A DNA stretch of 48,686 nt from contig CAKSHH010000018.1 in NCBI GenBank assembly GCA_934456435.1, positions 1 to 48,686 of the forward strand, read 5' to 3'. This DNA is from an uncultured Eubacteriales bacterium. Its GTDB lineage: Bacteria > Bacillota > Clostridia > Oscillospirales > Acutalibacteraceae. Made by a program: the position numbers and the translations under genes. Below, piece by piece: positions 1-7,949 of this stretch. Numbering within the stretch: position 1 is the first letter of the stretch; every line of letters starts with the position of its first letter. The notes under the pieces were generated by a model. The model saw only the letters and a program-made list of their open reading frames with translations, searched no databases and was not told the origin of the DNA.

Positions 1-87
1 TGCTTTGATTTCAAGGCGGTGAGCCGATGGAATACTATGTGTATTTCGAGGCTCACCAACGAAGAAAGCAATGTGCCGAGGGCAATT

Positions 88-2358
88 TTACAGTTGGTTG
101 CGGATGATTTTGCCGCTTATAGTCTTCGGCAGTTCATCTTTGAAAACAACGATTCGCGGGTACTTGTACGGCGCGGTGTGCTTCTTGACGTAGTTCTGAA
201 TCTCTTTTTTGAGCTCTTCTGTGGGCTCGGTGCCCTTGGTGAGAACGATGGAAGCCTTGACTATCTGTCCTCTTACCTCGTCGGGAGCCGCGGAGACGCC
301 GCACTCAAGAACATAGGGAAGCTCCATGATAACGTTCTCGATCTCGAACGGTCCGATACGGTAGCCGGACGACTTGATGACGTCGTCGATGCGTCCGACA
401 TACCAGAAATAGCCGTCCTCATCGCGCCATGCGATATCGCCTGTGTGGTAAACTCCGTCGTGCCAAACCTCGTCGGTCTTTTCCTGGTTTCTGTAATAGC
501 CGAGGAAGATTCCGCAGGGAGTTTTCTCTGATGTGTTGACACAGATTTCACCGGTTTCACCGATATCAGCTTCCGTTCCGTCGGGACGGAGAATCTTGAT
601 GTCGTAAAGCGGTGTGGGCTTGCCCATTGAGCCCGGCTTCGGAGTCATACCCGTAAGGTTTGCGATTCCGAGCGTCATTTCTGTCTGACCGAAGCCCTCC
701 ATAAGCTCAAGTCCCGTTGCGTTGTAGAACTGACGGAAAACTTCGGGGTTAAGCGCTTCGCCTGCTGTTGTGGCATGACGGATAGAGGAAAGGTCGTACT
801 TGCCGAGATCCTCTTTGATCATCATTCTGTACATCGTAGGCGGCGCGCAGAAGGTTGTTATATGATATTTTGCGAACATCGGAAGAATATCCGACGCGCT
901 GAATCTGTCAAAGTTATAAACAAATACCGCACCCTCGCAGAGCCATTGTCCGTAGAGCTTGCCCCAGAGAGCCTTGCCCCAGCCGGTGTCGGAGATTGTA
1001 AGATGAAGTCCGTCCTTGCTCACGCAATGCCAATATTTAGCCGTTATGTAGTGACCGAGCGGATATTTGTAGGAGTGTGTTGCGATTTTCGGATAGCCCG
1101 TTGTGCCGGAGGTGAAGAACATAAGCATCGGGTCGTCTCCGCAGGGAGCGTCCTCTTCGCGTCTGTATCTTCTGGAGAACAAGCAGTATTCCTTATCAAA
1201 GTTGTGCCAGCCCTCACGCTCGCCGCCGACGATTATCTTGTTGACAAGGGTGTGTGTCTTGTCGTCAGCGATATCGACCTGATGCGCCGTGTCGCCGTCT
1301 GCCGTACAGAGGATCGTTGTGACGCCTGCGGCTTCAAATCTGTACTCAAAGTCGTGGTCAACGAGAAGATTTGTCGCCGGAATCGCAATCGCGCCGATCT
1401 TGTGAAGTCCGAGGATCGCAAACCAGAACTGATAGTGGCGCTTGAGGACAAGCATTACTCTGTCGCCCTTTTTGATTCCGAGCGATTTGAAGTAGTTAGC
1501 CGCCTGAGCGGAATGTTCCTTAACGTCCTTAAACGTGAATATACGCTCTGTTTTATCTCTGTCAACATGAACAAGCGCACGCTTGTCGGGTGATTTCTTC
1601 GCGATTTTGTCAACGATATCAAAGGCGAAGTTAAATTCGTCGGCGTGGTTGAAGTCGATTGAAACAAGGTTTCCGTTTTCGTCCTCCGTGGCGTCGATAA
1701 ACTTCTCGCAGACGTAGCTACCCTTTGCTTTGATTCCCTGAACCGCTCTTTCGTGAACGATGTTTGAAACAGGCTCATCGCTTGCCATAACCATTGCAAG
1801 GAAGAGACAGTCTCTGCCGTCAATCGCTATCATACCGTGAGGCGTTGAGGAGTTGTAATAGATACTGTCGCCCTCGTGAAGAACCTCCTCGTGATTGCCG
1901 ACTCTGACCCTGAGCGTACCGCTGACAACGAGGTCAAATTCCTGACCGCTGTGAGTCGTGGTATGTATCGGTTTGTTTTCAAGGTCAGCCGAATATTCGT
2001 AACGTACCCAGTAGGGTTCCGAAAGCTTCTTTCTGAATTTCGGTGCAAGGTTCTGAATCTCGATTCCGTTTTCACTCGCTGTGACCTGACCCTTGCCCTT
2101 TCTCGTAACCGTGTACGAGGAAAGAACGGCGCTGTGACCTTCAAGAAGATCCGTAATGCCAATGTCAAATGCAAGTGCGCACTTGTGAATAAACGTGAAA
2201 GGAAGATCAACCGTTCCGCTTTCATAAATTCTGTACTGCTCAACAGAAACCTCTGTCTTTTCAGCCATCTCTTCAACGGTAAAAGCACAGATGTCTCTCA
2301 TTTCGTGGATACGTTCCGCCACTTCGTGAAGCGTGTTGTTTTCATTTGAATTTGACAT
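88..2358 (-). CDS. HTH-cupin-acyl-CoA synthetase fusion (AMP-binding)
   Basis: A 756-residue protein with three parts: an XRE-type helix-turn-helix (about residues 10-65), a small cupin (about 125-190, with the HSGQEFDLV and EGDSIYYNSSTPHG segments) and an ANL-superfamily adenylating enzyme (about 240-756). The adenylation part shows TSGTTGYPK (416-424), GFGQTEMTLG, YHTGDIAWRDEDGY and a C-terminal KTISGKIIR with the expected catalytic lysine. Its sequence flavour is that of medium/short-chain acyl-CoA synthetases, so it should convert a carboxylic acid, ATP and CoA to an acyl-CoA. The ATG at 2358 is preferred over an in-frame codon at 2490 because it follows an AGGT-type ribosome site and lies after the T-box terminator. 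The gene sits alone behind a T-box leader. HTH-cupin modules normally act as ligand-sensing repressors, so this may be both enzyme and regulator. The exact acid is unknown; a branched-chain acid is my inference from the T-box. Confidence 0.9.
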   Translation of the reverse strand: MSNSNENNTLHEVAERIHEMRDICAFTVEEMAEKTEVSVEQYRIYESGTVDLPFTFIHKCALAFDIGITDLLEGHSAVLSSYTVTRKGKGQVTASENGIEIQNLAPKFRKKLSEPYWVRYEYSADLENKPIHTTTHSGQEFDLVVSGTLRVRVGNHEEVLHEGDSIYYNSSTPHGMIAIDGRDCLFLAMVMASDEPVSNIVHERAVQGIKAKGSYVCEKFIDATEDENGNLVSIDFNHADEFNFAFDIVDKIAKKSPDKRALVHVDRDKTERIFTFKDVKEHSAQAANYFKSLGIKKGDRVMLVLKRHYQFWFAILGLHKIGAIAIPATNLLVDHDFEYRFEAAGVTTILCTADGDTAHQVDIADDKTHTLVNKIIVGGEREGWHNFDKEYCLFSRRYRREEDAPCGDDPMLMFFTSGTTGYPKIATHSYKYPLGHYITAKYWHCVSKDGLHLTISDTGWGKALWGKLYGQWLCEGAVFVYNFDRFSASDILPMFAKYHITTFCAPPTMYRMMIKEDLGKYDLSSIRHATTAGEALNPEVFRQFYNATGLELMEGFGQTEMTLGIANLTGMTPKPGSMGKPTPLYDIKILRPDGTEADIGETGEICVNTSEKTPCGIFLGYYRNQEKTDEVWHDGVYHTGDIAWRDEDGYFWYVGRIDDVIKSSGYRIGPFEIENVIMELPYVLECGVSAAPDEVRGQIVKASIVLTKGTEPTEELKKEIQNYVKKHTAPYKYPRIVVFKDELPKTISGKIIRNQL

Positions 2359-2400
2359 AATTTTTACCTCCGTAATGTGCCTTAATGGTCCGTAAAAAAC

Positions 2401-2690
2401 AAAAAATCCGTCCCAAAGTTTTAAAACTTTGAGACGGATTTGAAATCCGCGGTACCACTCAAATTGCGATCTGCTATTGCTTCTCGCCACTCTGCAGGAT
2501 CAAACAATCCCTCAACACTAACGTAGTTGTCACGGGAGAAACTACTGCGGTTTCATCTCTCCGGCTCGGAAGTGATAGGTTTTGCGTTTGTCTCACTATC
2601 GGCTCACACCAACCGCCGACTCTCTGAAAGCGTCTAAACGTGACCGTCTTCGTCACAGCCTTTGTTTCAACAGGTTTATTACCCCTGTTG
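2401..2690 (-). promoter_or_regulatory. T-box leader 1 (specifier read as AUC, Ile)
   Basis: On the minus strand this leader carries the Stem I distal signature (AGAGAGTCGGCGGTTGG then TGTGAGCCGAT, around 2590-2622), the T-box sequence GAGTGGTACCGCGG (2447-2460) and a terminator. I placed the specifier by matching the short helix GAAG/CUUC next to the kink-turn CGAG: the triplet before the following A is AUC, an isoleucine codon. Uncharged tRNA would pair with the T-box bulge and permit read-through into the HTH-cupin-acyl-CoA synthetase gene. The T-box call is firm; the specifier was assigned by eye. Confidence 0.93.
2405..2440 (-). terminator. T-box 1 intrinsic terminator
   Basis: Near-perfect hairpin with arms AATCCGTC.CAAAGTTTT and its complement, followed on the minus strand by a U-run. 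It competes with the antiterminator that contains the T-box sequence at 2447-2460, and lies 43 bases before the coding start. Confidence 0.9.
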
Positions 2691-2696
2691 CGGTAC

Positions 2697-2725
2697 ATTA
2701 TAAGATAGTTTTCTTGTTTTTGCAA
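2697..2725 (-). promoter_or_regulatory. Promoter of the T-box 1 unit
   Basis: On the minus strand TTGCAA (-35, 2720-2725) is followed after exactly 17 bases by TATAAT (-10, 2697-2702). It lies between the preceding gene and the T-box leader, so the second acyl-CoA synthetase gene has its own start. Confidence 0.75.
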
Positions 2726-2734
2726 GTGATTGTT

Positions 2735-2763
2735 TGTAATGTTCACATTACACTTTGTAATGT
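2735..2763. promoter_or_regulatory. Candidate operator, copy 1 (perfect 8-2-8 dyad)
   Basis: TGTAATGTTCACATTACA (2735-2752) is a perfect inverted repeat with a 2-base centre. A third half site, TGTAATGT, follows at 2756-2763 and overlaps the stop codon of the upstream gene. It lies just upstream of the -35 box. A closely related arrangement stands before the other T-box unit at 7068-7094. The binding protein is unknown; the HTH-cupin protein is the obvious candidate. Confidence 0.6.
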
Positions 2764-5261
2764 TACGCGGTAACAACCGAATCCGCTTTCTGAAGTCCGT
2801 ATTTTTTGATTGCGTCCTCGCGCATTTTGTACTTGAGTATCTTGCCGGCGACGTTCATCGGGAACTCCGTGACAAAATCAATGTACTTCGGCACCTTGTG
2901 CTTTGCCATGTGCGAAAGAACATACTCTTTCATCTCCTGCTCGGTCATTGTCTCGCCCTCCTTGAGGATTACGCAAGCCATTATTTCCTCGCCGAGCGCT
3001 TCGTCCGGAACGCCGATTACCTGGACGTCCTTGACCTTCGGGTGAGTGTAAATAAACTCCTCGATCTCTTTGGGGTAGATATTCTCACCGCCGCGGATAA
3101 TCATATCCTTAAGTCTGCCGGTGATTCTGTAATTGCCCTCAGGAGTGCGGCACGCAAGGTCGCCCGTATGAAGCCAGCCATCCCTGTCGATCGCGTTTGC
3201 CGTCGCTTTGGGCATTTTGTAGTAGCCTTTCATTATGTTATAGCCGCGGGCAACAAACTCGCCCGTAACATTGTCGGGACACTCCAAGCCCGTTTCCGGA
3301 TCAACGATTTTACATTCTATCTTCGGCAGCGGATGTCCGACCGTTGCCACACGATCCTCCAGCGGATCGTCGGTACTGCTCATTGTGCAGCCCGGAGACG
3401 ATTCGGTCTGTCCGTAAACGATGGTGATTTCCGACATGTGCATTTTTTCGACAACCTCGCGCATCTTTGAAATCGGGCACGGCGAGCCTGCCATAATTCC
3501 CGTTCTCATATACGAGAAGTCAGTCTTTTCAAAATCGGGATGCTGAAGCATTGCAATGAACATTGTCGGCACGCCGTGGAAAGCGGTTATACGCTCGCTG
3601 TTTATGCAGGCAAGCGACGATTTCGGTGAAAAATACGGAAGCGGAAGAACCGTTCCTCCGTGGGTCATTGTCGCGGTCATCGCAAGAACCATTCCGAAGC
3701 AATGGAACATCGGAACGTGAATCATCATTCTGTCCGCTGTCGAAAGATCCATTCTGTCGCCGATACATTTGCCGTTGTTGACGACGTTGTAGTGAGTCAG
3801 CATAACGCCCTTCGGGAAGCCCGTGGTGCCCGACGTGTACTGCATATTGCATACGTCGTCCTTTCTGACGAGCGAAGCCATACGGTAAACCTCCTCGACA
3901 GGAACCTCACCCGATTTATCCATAGTCTGCTCCCATGTAATGCAGCCCTCCTGCTCGTAGCCGACCGTAACGATATTTCTCAAAAACGGAAGTCTCTTTG
4001 CATGAAGCTTGTCACCGCTCTTTGTGGAAGCAAGTTCGGGACAAAGCTCAGCCATAATCTCGTCGTAGTGCGAATCGCGGTAGCCCTTTATCATAATGAG
4101 CGTATGCGTGTCCGACTGTCTGAGCAGATATTCGGCTTCGTGAATTTTATACGCCGTATTCATTGTCACAAGAACTGCACCGATCTTTGTCGTTGCCCAG
4201 AACGCGATATACCATTGCGGCACATTTGTCGCCCAGACGGCAACGTGAGTTCCTGCGCGAACGCCCATAGCTATGAGCGACCTTGCGAAAGTATCAACAT
4301 CGTCGCGGAACTGCGAGTATGTTCTTGTGTAATCAAGCGTTGTGTATTTGAAAGCAAGCTGATCAGGGAACTCCTCTGCCATTCTGTCGAGAACCTGAGG
4401 GAATGTCTCTTCGATAAGCTCCTCTTTTTTCCATATAAACTTGCCTGTGTGCGTCTTGTTGTAGTAATATTTTTTCTTTTTGGAATCGTCCTCTACGGTC
4501 TCCATAAAGCTCTCATAGTGAGTGAGAATTATGTCGAGGTCATCTATCGAATCAAACCAGTCAGGGTTCCACTCAATGCAGACAAAACCGCTGTAATTGA
4601 TTGAACCGAGCGCGTTCATCATTTCCGTAATCGGAAGATTGCCCTCGCCGATAAGTGTGTGCTCCCCCGCCTTTGCCGCGTCGGTAAGATGAACCAGCTT
4701 TACATAAGCACCGAGGTTTGTAATCGTTTTTTCGGAATCCTCACCGCCGACAAAATATGTCTCGTACATATTCCAGTCCGCTCCGATATAGTCGCTGGCA
4801 AAGTGGTTCATCAGGTCGCAAAGTCTGGTCGTGTCGGCAAAGATACCTGTTGTTTCGACAACGATTATAACGTTGCTCTTTTCGCCGAGCTTTATCGCCT
4901 CTCCGACGAACTCAACCGCCTTGTCATAAGCATCGTCGCCGCCGTCAACATGAACCTTGACGTATGAAACGTTGATGTTGCTTGCAACCGAAACAGCAGA
5001 ACGAAGCTTCTCAAAATTTTCCTCCGAAGTATCGGCGGCATTGCAGTTTGAGTTTATGCAAACAATGCTTTTCTTTTCGTTGATAAGCTTTCTTTTGGTT
5101 ACGGAAGCCATATCGGGATTGAACGGCGACGTTCTTCCCGAAAACATCGGGTCACGGAAATCGTGTATTTCAATTCCCTGATATCTCAGCTCATCGGCAA
5201 CCTTCAAAAAATCATCAAAGCCTCTGTCCTTATGAAATTTTGTAGAAAAAGCTAATTTCAC
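2763..5261 (-). CDS. TIM-barrel (xylose isomerase-like)-acyl-CoA synthetase fusion
   Basis: An 832-residue fusion. Residues 1 to about 255 resemble sugar phosphate isomerase/epimerase TIM barrels and keep a plausible metal set: E136 (VVETTG), D162 (GADWN), H191 (VHLTD) and E229 (CIEWNP). Residues from about 280 are a full AMP-dependent synthetase: TSGTTGFPK (476-484), VYGQTESSPG, GWLHTGDLA, GRLKDMIIRGGENIYP and a C-terminal NVAGKILKYKM lysine motif. It should activate a carboxylic acid to its CoA ester; the role of the barrel is not known. The start is a GTG at 5261, two bases after the stop of the LeuA-like gene. The AGGAGGG ribosome site is formed by the last codons of that upstream gene, so the two are translationally coupled and share the Leu-type T-box. 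Confidence 0.9.
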   Translation of the reverse strand: MKLAFSTKFHKDRGFDDFLKVADELRYQGIEIHDFRDPMFSGRTSPFNPDMASVTKRKLINEKKSIVCINSNCNAADTSEENFEKLRSAVSVASNINVSYVKVHVDGGDDAYDKAVEFVGEAIKLGEKSNVIIVVETTGIFADTTRLCDLMNHFASDYIGADWNMYETYFVGGEDSEKTITNLGAYVKLVHLTDAAKAGEHTLIGEGNLPITEMMNALGSINYSGFVCIEWNPDWFDSIDDLDIILTHYESFMETVEDDSKKKKYYYNKTHTGKFIWKKEELIEETFPQVLDRMAEEFPDQLAFKYTTLDYTRTYSQFRDDVDTFARSLIAMGVRAGTHVAVWATNVPQWYIAFWATTKIGAVLVTMNTAYKIHEAEYLLRQSDTHTLIMIKGYRDSHYDEIMAELCPELASTKSGDKLHAKRLPFLRNIVTVGYEQEGCITWEQTMDKSGEVPVEEVYRMASLVRKDDVCNMQYTSGTTGFPKGVMLTHYNVVNNGKCIGDRMDLSTADRMMIHVPMFHCFGMVLAMTATMTHGGTVLPLPYFSPKSSLACINSERITAFHGVPTMFIAMLQHPDFEKTDFSYMRTGIMAGSPCPISKMREVVEKMHMSEITIVYGQTESSPGCTMSSTDDPLEDRVATVGHPLPKIECKIVDPETGLECPDNVTGEFVARGYNIMKGYYKMPKATANAIDRDGWLHTGDLACRTPEGNYRITGRLKDMIIRGGENIYPKEIEEFIYTHPKVKDVQVIGVPDEALGEEIMACVILKEGETMTEQEMKEYVLSHMAKHKVPKYIDFVTEFPMNVAGKILKYKMREDAIKKYGLQKADSVVTA

Positions 5262-5263
5262 AA

Positions 5264-6679
5264 TTAACCCTCCTCATAAGCGATCTTGTTAAGTGCGCTG
5301 ACATAAGCGCGGATACTTGCACCGATAATATCGGTTGAAATTCCGGTTCCTGCATAGAGCTTTCCGCTTGAGGATCTGAGCTTCACAAGTGAATGACCCA
5401 TAGCCTCGCGGCCCTCCGTAACCGCCTTGATCTGGAAGTCGTCCAGCTCATAGTGGTGACCGATTATCTGCTCGATTGCAAGGAACGCCGCGTCGATCGG
5501 ACCGTCTCCGACGCTGACGCCGCTGAGCTCCGTACCGTCCTTGACAAGCTTTATGTTAGCCGTTGCGGTGATGATATTGCCGCTGTTTATAACATAGCTT
5601 GCAATGCTGTATATCGACGGCACCTGCAAAGCCGAGGAAGCGATGATAGCCTCCAGCTCCTTGGTTCCCACATAGTCCTTCTTTAAAGCAACGCGTCTGA
5701 ACGCCTCATAAACATTTGAGTTATCCTCAGGCGAAAGGTCGTAGCCAATCTTCTTGACCGCCTTGATAACCGTCGCTATTGTGTCGTTCTTGTCCAGAGT
5801 AAGGTTTTCAACATCCTCATTCACGCCGTTCTCAAACGGTGTATTTTCGCTCTTTGTCGTGTTGAGAATCCTCTTTATCTGACCCGTTACACGCTGAAGC
5901 TCCGTCGTTCTGAGCTTGCTCGATACCTTTATCGAATCCCCTCTTGAGGTAAATATCTTCATTATCTTTTCAACGGTCGGGAAGTTGAAATTGTCGGCAG
6001 TTGCTTTGATCTGTGAAGCTCCTGCTTCGACAGCGGCGAAAACCGATGCAGTCGCCATATTCATTGTGTCGGCAACCTCAACGCCGAATGTGCAGTCCTT
6101 GACGGACGGAACATTCTCATAGATATCGGCAATGAACTTGCCAAACTCAGACGGGAACATCGTGCCCTCCGAATCACAAACTGTGACTCTCTTCGCGCCG
6201 GCCTTTACAGCCTCATCTATCGCCTGATAAAGGAACGGTCTTTCGGCTCTGACCGCGTCCTCTGCGGAAAATTCGATGTTGTCGGTGTATTTCTTACATT
6301 CGGCGATGAGCTGTCCGACCATACCGAGAACCACGGGAGGCTTCTTTGCGCACTTGAACTCCATCTGAACTGCGGACATCGGGAGTGAAACCTTGAGCGA
6401 AAACTTCTTCGCACCCTTGGCACAGTTATATGCGGTCTCAACGCCTGCGGCATCGTATCCGACATCAACCGCAATTTCGGAATGTTTCATCAATGAAGCT
6501 ATTGTTTTTATAAGCAAAACATCTGTCGATGTGTTTTTTATCTTCGGCATTTCGATTACATCGCAATGAAGTCTGTCCATCTGCTTTGCAATCTCGATCT
6601 TTTCCTTGAAGCTCAGGGAATGACCTGCTGACGACGCTGACTCTCTGAGAGTCACATCCGATACAATAATTTTTCTCAT
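5264..6679 (-). CDS. LeuA-like (isopropylmalate synthase family) protein with altered metal site
   Basis: A 471-residue member of the HMGL/LeuA family: an N-terminal TIM barrel (TLRES at 10-14, IEFSAEDAVRAERPFL, VTVCDSEGTMFPSEFG) and the LeuA-type C-terminal regulatory/dimer domain (about 335-471, with GDGPIDAAF and GREAMGHS). The usual LRDGEQ is LRESAS, keeping the Arg but replacing the metal Asp by Glu. The HxHDD metal motif is VEVAD (200-204), with both His replaced by Val, and the GERAGN segment is absent. Ordinary 2-isopropylmalate synthase activity is therefore doubtful. It may be an altered enzyme or a leucine-sensing pseudoenzyme. The ATG at 6679 follows AGGAG; the upstream in-frame codon at 6724 has no such site. 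It is the first gene after the Leu-type T-box. Confidence 0.85.
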   Translation of the reverse strand: MRKIIVSDVTLRESASSAGHSLSFKEKIEIAKQMDRLHCDVIEMPKIKNTSTDVLLIKTIASLMKHSEIAVDVGYDAAGVETAYNCAKGAKKFSLKVSLPMSAVQMEFKCAKKPPVVLGMVGQLIAECKKYTDNIEFSAEDAVRAERPFLYQAIDEAVKAGAKRVTVCDSEGTMFPSEFGKFIADIYENVPSVKDCTFGVEVADTMNMATASVFAAVEAGASQIKATADNFNFPTVEKIMKIFTSRGDSIKVSSKLRTTELQRVTGQIKRILNTTKSENTPFENGVNEDVENLTLDKNDTIATVIKAVKKIGYDLSPEDNSNVYEAFRRVALKKDYVGTKELEAIIASSALQVPSIYSIASYVINSGNIITATANIKLVKDGTELSGVSVGDGPIDAAFLAIEQIIGHHYELDDFQIKAVTEGREAMGHSLVKLRSSSGKLYAGTGISTDIIGASIRAYVSALNKIAYEEG

Positions 6680-6702
6680 AACGATTCTCCTCTTTTCGTT
6701 AG

Positions 6703-6745
6703 TGTGGCAACACCGCACAAGCAAAAACTACGGTATTGTCTTATA
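6703..6745. repeat. Degenerate copy of the TTAA-type inverted-repeat element
   Basis: GGCAACACCGCACAA (6706-6720) and CGGTATTGTCTTA (6731-6743) match the two ends of the element at 40579-40748 in inverted orientation around a 10-base centre. The outer left TTAA is missing. It lies between the T-box 2 terminator and the LeuA-like start codon. Tentative, because the match is short. Confidence 0.45.
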
Positions 6746-6747
6746 AA

Positions 6748-7023
6748 AACACAAAATCCCGGAAGTTAAATAACTTCCGGGACGATAAAACTGAGTTTAC
6801 CGCGGTACCACCCGCATTGCCTGAACCAGGCCTCTTCGGATTCTGACAAATCCTAAGCTGTGATAACGGTGCTTGCCGTAGCTCCTTATTCAGTCCGCGG
6901 ACGGTTAGGGAGCTCTGCTCAGATACGAGACAGCAAGTTCATTCTCATATCGGCTCACACCAACCGCCGACTCTCTGAAATAAGCTTTGAACCGCTTAAT
7001 ATCTTCAACGCATTTGAAATATT
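6748..7023 (-). promoter_or_regulatory. T-box leader 2 (specifier read as CUC, Leu)
   Basis: Minus-strand Stem I signature (AGAGAGTCGGCGGTTGG, TGTGAGCCGATA, around 6945-6980), T-box GGGTGGTACCGCGG (6799-6812) and a strong terminator. The distal stem I loop is identical in sequence to that of T-box 1, so one was copied from the other or both share a recent origin. Placing the short helix GAUA/UAUC next to the kink-turn UGAG puts CUC before a purine at the specifier position, the common leucine specifier. This fits the LeuA-like gene it controls. Confidence 0.93.
6757..6782 (-). terminator. T-box 2 intrinsic terminator
   Basis: Perfect 12-base stem (TCCCGGAAGTTA, loop AA, TAACTTCCGGGA) followed on the minus strand by TTTTGT. 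It forms when the leader tRNA is charged. Confidence 0.92.
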
Positions 7024-7029
7024 GAGTGT

Positions 7030-7058
7030 ATTATATTCGACATTTTACGAAATGTAAA
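7030..7058 (-). promoter_or_regulatory. Promoter of the T-box 2 unit
   Basis: On the minus strand TTTACA (7053-7058), a 17-base spacer and a consensus TATAAT (7030-7035). Transcription should begin near 7023 and run into T-box 2. Confidence 0.8.
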
Positions 7059-7067
7059 CTGACAAAA

Positions 7068-7094
7068 TATAATGTACACATTACAAGTTGTAAT
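7068..7094. promoter_or_regulatory. Candidate operator, copy 2
   Basis: TATAATGTACACATTACA (7068-7085) differs by one arm position from a perfect dyad and overlaps a second dyad, ATTACAAGTTGTAAT (7080-7094). The arrangement of two overlapping palindromes immediately upstream of the promoter is the same as at 2735-2763. No similar site was noticed elsewhere in the window. Confidence 0.6.
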
Positions 7095-7915
7095 TATTTA
7101 AGAAGATCGGCATTGAGCTTCTTGCCGTAAGCCGTTGCGGCATTGATAAGACCCTCGTCGGGAATTGTCTGAGCGATCGGTCTGCCCGTGCTGAGTACCT
7201 TGCAGTAAATCTCCGCCGACTTCTCGATCGTGTGCATCAGTCCGAACGCTGCGTCAAATGTGTTTCCGGAAACAAAAAGTCCGTGATGCGCCCATACGAT
7301 AGCGTCGTATTTCTTCTGAAGCTCGCAGGTCTTGTGAGCGATCTCTGCACCGCCCGGAATCATCCACTCAACAACTCCGACGCCGTTTGGGAAAACGATC
7401 GGGCACTCGGTCATGCTCTCCCAAAGAACTCTTGAGAAAGCCTCCGAGGTCAAAGGAAGAATAAATGTAAGCGCAATTATATTGACCGGATGTGCATGGT
7501 AAATAACTCTGCACTCGCCGTTTGTTGCGGCAACGCGCACGCTGTGGTTCATAAAGTGGGTCGGGAACTCACTTGTCGGGCCGCCGCCGTTGACAAGACC
7601 CCAAACGATTCTGTAGCTGTCGCCTGCGTCGTTGATTTCAAGAATACACATATTGGCGGCAGGATCTCTCTTGACGTTTTGGAAGAACTTTCCTGTTCCC
7701 GTTACCATAAAATACTCGTTTTTGAGGTTATCCGCCTGAACTCCGAGGTTCACCCAATCTCTGTCATAAGAGAAATAGGGTTTGCACTCCTCAACCTCCT
7801 GCGCCGTCATACGGTAGGAAAGGTTGCCGCCGTTACCCTCGTGCCAGCCCTGTGCAAAGCCGTCATCGCAGGTAAGCGCAAATTTTTTTACCACTTCAAG
7901 ATCTAAAATGCTCAT
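7094..7915 (-). CDS. rhaD: Rhamnulose-1-phosphate aldolase-like class II aldolase
   Basis: 273 residues, normal length for RhaD. Visible features: SEFPTHF (catalytic Glu position), YHAHPVN (two zinc His) and WAHHGLF (third zinc His), plus a TGTGKFFQN phosphate-binding segment. The expected reaction is cleavage of a ketose 1-phosphate to dihydroxyacetone phosphate and an L-aldehyde (lactaldehyde if rhamnulose 1-phosphate). It follows the kinase gene by 34 bases, with a ribosome site GGAG before the ATG, so the pair is an operon. No rhamnose isomerase, mutarotase or microcompartment gene is in the window, so the exact sugar is uncertain. Confidence 0.9.
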   Translation of the reverse strand: MSILDLEVVKKFALTCDDGFAQGWHEGNGGNLSYRMTAQEVEECKPYFSYDRDWVNLGVQADNLKNEYFMVTGTGKFFQNVKRDPAANMCILEINDAGDSYRIVWGLVNGGGPTSEFPTHFMNHSVRVAATNGECRVIYHAHPVNIIALTFILPLTSEAFSRVLWESMTECPIVFPNGVGVVEWMIPGGAEIAHKTCELQKKYDAIVWAHHGLFVSGNTFDAAFGLMHTIEKSAEIYCKVLSTGRPIAQTIPDEGLINAATAYGKKLNADLLK

Positions 7916-7949
7916 TTCAAAGTCTCCTGTTTTTATATTCTAAATTTTA

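Noticed and set aside
2560..2580. CCU or ACC as specifier in T-box 1
   Set aside because: Only AUC sits directly before the A and the short helix next to the kink-turn, the position seen in known T-boxes; kept as a lower alternative.
3660..4604. Plus-strand open frame of 314 codons inside the TIM barrel-synthetase gene
   Set aside because: Shadow of the minus-strand gene; no motif or start signal.
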